Shown: positions 1-5,215 of the stretch, piece by piece
Position numbering within the stretch: position 1 is the stretch's first letter
How the letters are laid out: each line of letters begins with the position of its first letter
Origin: Thermoplasmata archaeon
GTDB taxonomy: Archaea; Thermoplasmatota; Thermoplasmata; B31-G17
DNA length: 6,546 nucleotides
Assembly (NCBI GenBank): GCA_003649915.1
Contig: QMTG01000062.1
Location: 1-6,546 of the forward strand
Direction: 5' to 3'
The notes under the pieces: generated by a model
What the model saw: the letters and a program-made list of their open reading frames with translations, nothing else
The model's database searches: none
What the model was told of the DNA's origin: nothing
Position numbers and translations under genes: made by a program

Positions 1-131
1 ACCCAACAATTATAAACAGCGACCCGTACGGTGAGGGATGGATTGCAGTTATTGAGATGGAGAACGAGGATGAAGTTAAGGATCTGATGAGGGCGGACGA
101 TTACAGGAAACTTATAGAGGAAGGAGATTAA
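1..131 (+). CDS. gcvH: Glycine cleavage system H protein, C-terminal part
   Basis: The frame is open from the window edge (first complete codon at 3) to TAA at 129-131 and gives the last 42 residues of GcvH. The core reads INSDPYGEGWIAVIE, matching the conserved GcvH stretch in which an Asn-x-Asp-Pro-Tyr-Gly-x-Gly-Trp segment follows the lipoyl domain, and an acidic helical tail follows (RADDYRKLIEEGD). GcvH is the small soluble carrier whose lipoyl-lysine takes the aminomethyl group from the P-protein and delivers it to GcvT. The lipoylated lysine lies upstream of the window, so its presence cannot be confirmed. The stop is 3 nt before gcvPA, and the end of gcvH carries that gene's ribosome binding site. 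The 5' part is cut only by the window edge; nothing suggests a broken gene. Confidence 0.93.
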   Translation, partial: PTIINSDPYGEGWIAVIEMENEDEVKDLMRADDYRKLIEEGD

Positions 132-134
132 GGC

Positions 135-1487
135 ATGGACGAGATTGAAGAAATGCTTAGATATATCGGAGTTAAAAGTGTTGATGAACTTTTTGAGGAT
201 ATACCAAGGAGTATAAGACGAGATTTAGCCATTGCCGAGGGAACTGATGAGAGAGAAGTTGTTAGGGATTTAGAAAGAATACTGTCAAAAAACCTATGTG
301 CGAGGGATTATGCGTTCTTTTTGGGCGGTGGTGTGTACTTCAATTTCGTCCCCGCAATAGTTAAGGCAATAACAGAACTACCGCAGTTTTATACTGCGTA
401 TACCCCTTACCAGCCAGAAGCCTCGCAGGGTATTCTTCAGGCAGTTTTTGAATACCAGAGTTTAATGGCGGAACTACTTGAGATGGATGTTGTGAACGCC
501 TCCATGTACGATGGTGGGAGCGCAGCGGCTGAGGCAATGCTCATGGCTAGAAGAATTAGATGGGCTGGAGGGGACAGGAAGGGGCAAGATATGGACAGTA
601 TAGCGGTGGCAAAGAACATAAACCCCTACAGGAGAAGAGTTTTGGAAACTTATGCGGGAGTTGCTAGGATAAATTTGATTTATGTTGACTTTGATAAAAA
701 AACTGGTAAGATTGATATGGCTGGGTTGGACGAAAAAATGAGTGATGATGTTTTTGCCTTTTATATGGAAAATCCAAACTTTTTTGGAGTTGTTGAGGAC
801 GAAGTTGTGAGGGTTCGTGACGTAATAGGGGATAGGATATTCATAGTGGGTGTAAACCCCTACTCTCTAGGAGTAATAATTCCTCCGGGAAGGTATGATG
901 CTGATATTGTGGTGGGAGATGCGCAACCACTGGGGTTAAGTATGAACATGGGTGGACCGAGCCTTGGGGTGTTCGCATGCAAGGCTAAGTACGTGCGAAG
1001 AATGCCTGGGCGCCTTATAGGCATGACTGCAGATGCTGATGGAAGGAGAGCATTCTGTATGACGTTGCAAACACGAGAGCAGCATATACGGAGGGGAAGA
1101 GCAACATCGAACATATGCACTAACAATACACTGTGCGCCATTGCTGTTGCTGTATACCTAGCACTTATCGGTGGAGTAGGTCTAAGAAGGCTGGGAATTG
1201 AAACCATGAAAAAGGCAAGAAAGTTGTGCAGGGTCATAAACGAATTTGAACACTGCCTGTCACCAATTTTTGATGGAAAATTTTTCAACGAATTTGTTGC
1301 AAAAATAGATGGAATTAAGGAAAGGTATCACGATTTTGTGCGTAACGGTGTGTTCCCAGGCATACCAATTGGTGACTCGTTTGAGGGTATGAATCCCAAT
1401 GCCATCTTGGTCTCAGTGGGCGATGCCGTGACCGATGAGGACATTGAAAAATATAGAAGGGCGCTGGAGGTGATGGCTAGTGACTAA
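135..1487 (+). CDS. gcvPA: Glycine dehydrogenase (decarboxylating) subunit 1 (P-protein alpha)
   Basis: This 450-residue protein has the usual GcvPA length. It is the non-catalytic half of the split P-protein, which with GcvPB decarboxylates glycine and loads the aminomethyl group onto lipoyl-GcvH in the cytosol. Visible family motifs are IGVKSVDELFEDIP near residues 12-25, YTPYQPEASQG at about 89-99, NASMYDGGSAAAEA soon after, GDAQPLG at 261-267 with MGGPSLG following, and QHIRRGRATSNICTN at about 316-330. The fold resembles PLP enzymes, but the segment at 261-267 has no PLP lysine, as expected for the alpha subunit. ATG 135 is the only possible start: the in-frame gcvH stop lies one codon earlier, and GGAG at 123-126 is a well-placed ribosome binding site. 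The 3' end overlaps gcvPB by 8 nt. The N-terminus begins slightly later than in many homologues, which carry a short RYIPxT-like lead-in. Confidence 0.96.
   Translation: MDEIEEMLRYIGVKSVDELFEDIPRSIRRDLAIAEGTDEREVVRDLERILSKNLCARDYAFFLGGGVYFNFVPAIVKAITELPQFYTAYTPYQPEASQGILQAVFEYQSLMAELLEMDVVNASMYDGGSAAAEAMLMARRIRWAGGDRKGQDMDSIAVAKNINPYRRRVLETYAGVARINLIYVDFDKKTGKIDMAGLDEKMSDDVFAFYMENPNFFGVVEDEVVRVRDVIGDRIFIVGVNPYSLGVIIPPGRYDADIVVGDAQPLGLSMNMGGPSLGVFACKAKYVRRMPGRLIGMTADADGRRAFCMTLQTREQHIRRGRATSNICTNNTLCAIAVAVYLALIGGVGLRRLGIETMKKARKLCRVINEFEHCLSPIFDGKFFNEFVAKIDGIKERYHDFVRNGVFPGIPIGDSFEGMNPNAILVSVGDAVTDEDIEKYRRALEVMASD
1466..1474 (+). promoter_or_regulatory. Strong Shine-Dalgarno site for gcvPB
   Basis: GGAGGTGAT is a nine-base match to the complement of the archaeal 16S rRNA 3' end and lies 5 nt before the GTG start at 1480. 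It sits inside the last codons of gcvPA. It fixes the GTG as the start of gcvPB and suggests that a strong site compensates for a non-ATG start in an overlapping gene. Confidence 0.8.
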
Positions 1488-3021
1488 TGCCTCTCCTCAC
1501 CAAGAGCAATATAGACAAGCCAGATATGCAGAAAAACTCATACTTGAGTATGAAGGAGAGCCTACACACACCACGGATAGAGATACAGAATATGAGAACT
1601 TTCTGAGAAAAGAAATGCCCGGCGCTATTTTAAGGAATGAACCACCACATATTCCCTCTCTCCCTGAGTATATTGTTGCGAGACACTACACACGGCTTGC
1701 AGAGATGAATTACGGGATAACCTCAGGTTTTTATCCGTTAGGCTCCTGCACAATGAAGTACAACCCCACGGTGCTTGAAGAAGTGGCACGGTGGAGATGG
1801 GTGGCTGATATTCATCCGCTACAGCCAGAAAATGCTGTAGAGGGTGCGCTTCAAGTGATGAAAGAGTTGGGCATAATGCTTGCTGAAATAAGCGGCATGG
1901 ATGCTGTCAGCCTTCAACCAGCGGCAGGTGCTCATGGAGAGTATACGGGTATGGCAATTGTGAGAAAATATTTTGAGGATATGGGTCAAGACAGAAATGA
2001 AGTAATAATACCTGATACTGCCCATGGCACAAACCCAGCGAGTGCTGCAATGGCAGGATTTGATGTTATTGAGATTAAATCAAAAAAAGGGTATGTGGAT
2101 ATTGATGCACTAAAATCTGTGCTTTCCACCAGAACTGCCGCATTCATGCTCACAAACCCTAACACACTCGGCTTGTTCGAGTCTGACGTTCTGAAGATTG
2201 AGAAAATTGTTCATGAGGCAGGTGCTCTTTTATACTATGACGGTGCGAACTTAAACGCAATTATGGGAATAACGAACCCTAGGGCTATGGGCTTTGACAT
2301 TGTGCACTTCAACCTCCATAAAACTTTTGCTACACCACACGGGGGCGGTGGTCCCGGTAGTGGACCTATTGGAACAATTGAGCGACTAGCCAAGTACCTT
2401 CCATTACCAAAAGTTGTGAGGACTGAGCAGGGATTTAAACTTGAACATTCATTATCGAGGATAACAAATGGAGGATGCTTAGAGGAAAAAGGGGGCAATG
2501 ATGAGACCATAGGGTCTGTGCACACGTTTCATGGCAACTTTATTGTATTACTTAAATCGTATGCCTATATAAGGCTAATGGGAAGAGATGGGCTCAAAAA
2601 GGCTGCTGAAAGGGCTGTATTAAATGCCAATTACCTAAAGAAAAAGGTAGAGAAGATATTAGATGTACCCTATGGGGAGATCGTGAAGCACGAGTTTGTT
2701 GCATCATGTGCCAAATTGAAAAAATACGGCATAAGGGCAAAAGACGTTGCTAAGCGCCTTCTAGATTACGGATTCCACCCCCCCACCATCTACTTCCCCT
2801 TGATAGTTGACGAAGCGCTCATGATTGAGCCTACAGAAACTGAAAACAAAGAAACACTAGACGCCTTTTCTGATGCCTTGCAAAGAGTCATTGAAGAGAG
2901 TATTAAAAATACAGAATTTGTGAAAAACGCCCCACAAAACACGGCAGTATCGAGGGTGGATGAAGTGCTTGCAGCTCGTGAGCCCATACTCAATTACAGG
3001 AGGAGGAAAAATGAGAAGTGA
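1480..3021 (+). CDS. gcvPB: Glycine dehydrogenase (decarboxylating) subunit 2 (P-protein beta, PLP-binding)
   Basis: This is the catalytic half of the split P-protein, 513 residues, near the upper end of usual archaeal GcvPB lengths. Motifs in order: GITSGFYPLGSCTMKYNP at about 79-96, LQPAAGAHGEYTGM at about 145-158, AHGTNPASAAMAGF from residue 181, and LHKTFATPHGGGGPGSGP, in which Lys281 is the expected Schiff-base lysine for PLP, followed by the glycine-rich loop (288-291). The later HPPTIYFP and EPTETE segments are also typical. It decarboxylates glycine and transfers aminomethyl to GcvH; the partner is GcvPA. The GTG start is chosen from the strong ribosome binding site at 1466-1474 and the family N-terminus. 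The gene overlaps gcvPA by 8 nt and the following gene by 11 nt, which points to translational coupling. The extreme C-terminus (YRRRKNEK) is a short basic tail encoded within the overlap zone. Confidence 0.97.
   Translation: MTNASPHQEQYRQARYAEKLILEYEGEPTHTTDRDTEYENFLRKEMPGAILRNEPPHIPSLPEYIVARHYTRLAEMNYGITSGFYPLGSCTMKYNPTVLEEVARWRWVADIHPLQPENAVEGALQVMKELGIMLAEISGMDAVSLQPAAGAHGEYTGMAIVRKYFEDMGQDRNEVIIPDTAHGTNPASAAMAGFDVIEIKSKKGYVDIDALKSVLSTRTAAFMLTNPNTLGLFESDVLKIEKIVHEAGALLYYDGANLNAIMGITNPRAMGFDIVHFNLHKTFATPHGGGGPGSGPIGTIERLAKYLPLPKVVRTEQGFKLEHSLSRITNGGCLEEKGGNDETIGSVHTFHGNFIVLLKSYAYIRLMGRDGLKKAAERAVLNANYLKKKVEKILDVPYGEIVKHEFVASCAKLKKYGIRAKDVAKRLLDYGFHPPTIYFPLIVDEALMIEPTETENKETLDAFSDALQRVIEESIKNTEFVKNAPQNTAVSRVDEVLAAREPILNYRRRKNEK
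2999..3006 (+). promoter_or_regulatory. Shine-Dalgarno site that sets the start of the 156-residue gene
   Basis: GGAGGAGG lies 4 nt before ATG 3011 and inside the end of gcvPB. It supports 3011 over the longer in-frame ATG at 2960, which has no comparable site and would add 17 residues encoded within gcvPB. Confidence 0.7.
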
Positions 3022-3481
3022 GGACATTATTAGAGAGGTGGCAGACACATTCTTCTATGTGTGGAGAAAATTCACTGCAGAGATTGGGGCAGAAATGGAA
3101 ATGATACCACATCAGTGGGACATAGTGGAATACCTTGGGAACAATAAGTGGAGGCTAAGAAACGACTTTAACTTTTCAACCCTCGACTCCATAGGCATAT
3201 TGGATAAAACTTTTCCGCACACACAATACCTCAGGGCAGACATAGTAACGAAGGAAGGAAAAGAGCACATAGTTGTAACATTCGGTATGATGGAAGAACA
3301 TGCCACATTTGTTCCCTACCTTGTGTACATGGAAAGCATTGAAAGGGCAAAAATTGATGATATCAGGAATAGAGTAAAGGATCTAATAGTAACGTGGTAT
3401 GAAAGTATAATGAGAAGGAACCAAGAAATGCTATGGAATTTTGTCAAGGATAAATACGATAAGATAATCACTTATAAATAG
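3011..3481 (+). CDS. Unrecognised 156-residue protein coupled to gcvPB
   Basis: I do not recognise this family. The protein is soluble-looking, with no signal peptide, membrane segment or cysteine, and has five tryptophans (in VWRKF, HQWDI, NKWRL, TWYES and LWNFV). The middle (about 40-105) reads like beta strands: KWRLRNDFNF, QYLRADIVT, EHIVVTFGMMEEHATF. The last 45 residues look helical and charged. The start at 3011 is favoured by a strong ribosome binding site; it overlaps the end of gcvPB by 11 nt in another frame, so translation is probably coupled. Position at the end of the gcv operon suggests a job linked to glycine cleavage or to the lipoyl/PLP chemistry, but nothing in the sequence proves this. 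It does not look like GcvT, GcvH, LplA/LplB or a lipoate synthase. That the frame stays open in ordinary archaeal codon use, bracketed by the operon, makes it very likely a real gene. Confidence 0.85.
   Translation: MRSEDIIREVADTFFYVWRKFTAEIGAEMEMIPHQWDIVEYLGNNKWRLRNDFNFSTLDSIGILDKTFPHTQYLRADIVTKEGKEHIVVTFGMMEEHATFVPYLVYMESIERAKIDDIRNRVKDLIVTWYESIMRRNQEMLWNFVKDKYDKIITYK
3472..3480 (+). promoter_or_regulatory. TATA box of the carbamate kinase gene
   Basis: TTATAAATA is centred 26 bases before the A of ATG 3502, the normal distance from an archaeal TATA box to the transcription start. Transcription should therefore begin at or within a base or two of the start codon, giving a leaderless mRNA. 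The box overlaps the last codons and stop (TAT AAA TAG) of the preceding gene. No good Shine-Dalgarno sequence lies just before 3502. Confidence 0.65.
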
Positions 3482-3501
3482 GCGTTCGTGATATTACTAC
3501 C

Positions 3502-4443
3502 ATGGCCAAGACTGCTGTTATAGGCGTCGGGGGAAATGCCATATTAAGGGCAGGCGAGGACGGAAGTGTAGAGTGTCAGATGAAAAATATATCAATTACT
3601 GCGAAGTATATTGTGGATTTGATTGAAAGTGGTTTTGATATAGTTCTTACACATGGCAACGGGCCCCAGGTTGGAAATATCCTGCTCCAGAACGAGATTG
3701 CGAAAGATAAAGTACTACCGATGCCCCTTGACGTTTGTGTGGCTGAGTCTCAGGGCCAAATAGGCTATCTGCTTCAGCAGGGAATAAAAAATGAGCTTTT
3801 GGCACGGGGCATAGAGAAGGATGTAGTTTCAATAATTACTAGGGTCATTGTTGATGAGAATGACCCTGCATTTAAAAAGCCAACTAAACCTATTGGTGGG
3901 TATTATGGTGAAAAAGAGGCGCTCAAACTCATTAGAGAAAAGGGCTGGAAAATGGTCAAAGATGATGCAAGGGGAGGGTATAGAAGAGTCGTTCCATCCC
4001 CCACCCCCAGAAAAATTGTGGAATGGCACTCAGTCAAAATTTTGAGGGAGAAGGGCATGGTTGTAATTGCAGCAGGTGGTGGGGGAATACCTGTGATTGA
4101 GCGCAATGGACGCTATTTTGGAGTGGAAGCAGTTGTGGATAAAGATCTTGCAACAGCAGTGCTGGCAAGGGAAATTGGAGAGAAATTAATGATAATACTA
4201 ACGGACGTGCCGAAGGTCTCGCTAAACTTTGGTGAAGAAAATCAGATTGATTTAGACTTGGTAAGCCTGGAGGATATTAAAAGGTACAATGTTGAGGGGC
4301 ATTTTCCACCAGGAAGCATGGGACCAAAAATTGAGGCTGCTATTATGTTTTTGGAAAGTGGTGGCGAGAAGGTGATAATTACAGAGCCCGAAAGATTAAA
4401 GGCAGCGTTAAGAGGCGATGACGGAACAATTATCACCCGTTAG
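3502..4443 (+). CDS. arcC: Carbamate kinase
   Basis: This 313-residue protein matches the usual carbamate kinase length (about 310) in the amino acid kinase fold. Motifs in order: GVGGNAI near the N-terminus (8-14), LTHGNGPQVGN at about 49-59, AESQGQIGYLLQQG, DPAFKKPTKPIGGYY with Asp121 and Lys129, GYRRVVPSPTPRKIVE, AAGGGGIPVI, VEAVVDKDLA with Lys214, LTDVPKVSLNFG and GHFPPGSMGPKIEA with Lys276. These cover the ATP- and carbamate-binding parts of the family. It catalyses ATP + carbamate = ADP + carbamoyl phosphate; in vivo it may run either way, for ATP from arginine or agmatine breakdown or for carbamoyl phosphate supply. No arginine deiminase or ornithine carbamoyltransferase is in the window. 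The neighbour is the gcv operon, which releases CO2 and ammonia. ATG 3502 fits both the family N-terminus and the TATA box 26 bases upstream. The enzyme looks intact. Confidence 0.96.
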   Translation: MAKTAVIGVGGNAILRAGEDGSVECQMKNISITAKYIVDLIESGFDIVLTHGNGPQVGNILLQNEIAKDKVLPMPLDVCVAESQGQIGYLLQQGIKNELLARGIEKDVVSIITRVIVDENDPAFKKPTKPIGGYYGEKEALKLIREKGWKMVKDDARGGYRRVVPSPTPRKIVEWHSVKILREKGMVVIAAGGGGIPVIERNGRYFGVEAVVDKDLATAVLAREIGEKLMIILTDVPKVSLNFGEENQIDLDLVSLEDIKRYNVEGHFPPGSMGPKIEAAIMFLESGGEKVIITEPERLKAALRGDDGTIITR

Positions 4444-4464
4444 GTTGCGCAGAAAATACAAAAG

Positions 4465-4473
4465 TTATTAATA
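4465..4473 (+). promoter_or_regulatory. Probable TATA box of the RNase P RNA gene
   Basis: TTATTAATA is centred about 27 bases before 4496, where the RNA's P1 helix begins. The spacing is right for an archaeal promoter and agrees with the 5' end deduced from RNA structure. It lies in the 52-base gap after the carbamate kinase stop. Confidence 0.5.
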
Positions 4474-4495
4474 CCACATTATGTACTATTTAAGT

Positions 4496-4796
4496 GGGCC
4501 AGGAGAAGGTGGACGGCTCACGGGGCGTTAGCCCTGAGGAAATACCCCCCTCCATGGGCGAGCGGGACCACCGTAAGGGGTACCGCGAGAGCGGTGGCAA
4601 GGGCGCAGAAACGACACAGCCTCGGGTAAGATGATGATTCCGTGCGCGGATGAAGTTTCCCGAGGATTTGATGAGACGGCGACTCCCCCGCGGAGCAAGT
4701 CCAAACTGCCGGGATGAGCACGCCCACGACCGGCGGGTAGGACGCTAAGTCGAATGCCGTCGGAACAGAAGGGGGATTACTACCTTCACCTGGCCC
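4496..4796 (+). ncRNA. rnpB: RNase P RNA (M1-like catalytic RNA)
   Basis: This GC-rich block in an AT-rich setting has no credible protein on either strand and carries the RNase P RNA hallmarks in order. The ends pair as P1 (4496-4503 with 4789-4796), extended after one unpaired base on each side (4505-4510 with 4782-4787). P2 is 4512-4517 with 4756-4761, and P3 is 4523-4526 with 4531-4534 around a GTTA loop. CR I is GAGGAAA (4536-4542), followed by CTCCATGGGC; a stem forms from 4568-4573 with 4592-4597; the CAGAAACGACAC region is at 4606-4617; a 7-bp stem pairs 4620-4626 with 4659-4665. The GGAGCAAGTCCAAA element is at 4692-4705, GGGTAGG at 4735-4741, and CR V ACAGAA at 4765-4770. P4 pairs 4545-4549 with 4771-4775. 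The RNA matures the 5' ends of tRNAs with several protein partners. A length near 300 nt and an intact P8/L15-like part suggest archaeal type A. P4 differs from the norm (see findings). Confidence 0.93.
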
Positions 4797-4815
4797 TCGT
4801 TTAGGTGTAATACTG

Positions 4816-4823
4816 TTATTTTT
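4816..4823 (+). terminator. Possible T-rich terminator of rnpB
   Basis: TTATTTTT lies 20 bases after the end of P1, and a second run of five T follows at 4855-4859. Archaeal RNA polymerase can stop at short T-runs without a hairpin. The T-runs are short, so this is only suggestive. Confidence 0.35.
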
Positions 4824-4975
4824 GCAAATTGTAGTCACCCGATATTTATCAGACTTTTTACGAGTTGATATGATGTACACATTAGATGCAAATTCATGTT
4901 GAGCTTGATATATAATATTATAATTAAATAATAATTGCGTACATATTAGCGCTGAGCAAGCAATATATCTGTTGT

Positions 4976-5195
4976 TTATTTATTATTAAAATATAAAACA
5001 GAGACCATCATACTACATTTAACTGTGACCTTGCCATGCCCTCGCCGCATTTGTGCAACGAAAGCCTTTCAATTTTTGCGTTTTTGATTAAAACCGATAA
5101 ATTTTGAACTCCATCTTATAGAAGGCTTTGAAGACCGTTACGAACGCATAATTCCCATCGCAGAACAAGCCAACAATAAAATTTATAATATGGGC
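4976..5195 (-). pseudogene. Possible decayed C-terminal fragment of an IS1-like transposase
   Basis: Read on the - strand, three successive frames give pieces that loosely resemble, in order, the last third of IS1-type transposases. The first holds CDGNYAFVTVFKAF (around 5160-5120), comparable with the TDGxxxY segment that carries the last Asp. The next reads SKTQKLKGFRCT after a stop at 5088-5090, comparable with the TQRIERxNLNLR region. Another frame gives GMARSQ. The last gives MMVSVLYFNNK (5011-4979), comparable with the C-terminal tail. Stops and frame changes separate them, so no protein could be made. The part that would encode the N-terminus would lie beyond 5195, where the next gene's promoter and coding region stand, so only a remnant could remain. 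The matches are short and from memory of the family; this may be chance. Confidence 0.2.
5182..5190 (+). promoter_or_regulatory. TATA box of the zinc-ribbon/coiled-coil operon
   Basis: TTTATAATA is centred 30 bases before ATG 5216 and is preceded by an A-rich BRE-like stretch (AATAAAA). The predicted start of transcription is only a few bases before the ATG, so the mRNA would be leaderless or nearly so. No Shine-Dalgarno sequence is visible before 5216. Confidence 0.65.
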
Positions 5196-5215
5196 GGTAA
5201 ATATAGATTGAGATT

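Larger units (their letters stand above)
4797..5215. other. AT-rich intergenic region
   Basis: This 419-base stretch holds no convincing intact gene. In it I see the T-runs after rnpB, the palindrome TATAATATTATA at 4911-4922, and a near-direct repeat GTACA(C/T)ATTAG at 4875-4885 and 4939-4949. An 8-bp inverted repeat, AAAGCCTT at 5061-5068 and AAGGCTTT at 5122-5129, encloses 53 bases. The TATA box of the next gene is at 5182-5190. Several small open stretches on the - strand between about 4976 and 5195 may be a decayed transposase (separate entry). A 23-codon + strand frame at 5036-5107 has no ribosome binding site and is not called. Confidence 0.7.

Noticed and set aside
860..1288. Open frame of 142 codons on the minus strand
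   Set aside because: It lies antisense within gcvPA, whose family motifs run through this stretch in the + frame; the minus product has no motif or ribosome site.
2960..3010. Longer start (ATG 2960) for the 156-residue gene
   Set aside because: There is no ribosome binding site before 2960, whereas ATG 3011 has GGAGGAGG at the right distance; the added residues would come from inside gcvPB.
4518..4880. Open frame of 120 codons on the minus strand
   Set aside because: It lies almost wholly across the RNase P RNA, reflects GC-rich structured RNA, and has no family resemblance.
4865..4956. Possible box C/D guide RNA (TGATATGATG and a later CTGA)
   Set aside because: The C-like box is a poor match, the box spacing is too long for archaeal C/D RNAs, and no internal C'/D' boxes are evident.
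4985..5107. TATA-like ATTAAAATATAAAAC followed by a 23-codon frame at 5036
   Set aside because: The AT-rich setting makes chance TATA matches likely, spacing to 5036 is too long for a leaderless start, and there is no ribosome binding site.
5061..5129. Inverted repeat AAAGCCTT/AAGGCTTT as a terminator or hairpin RNA
   Set aside because: Only 8 bp with a 53-base loop and no following T-run; likely chance.
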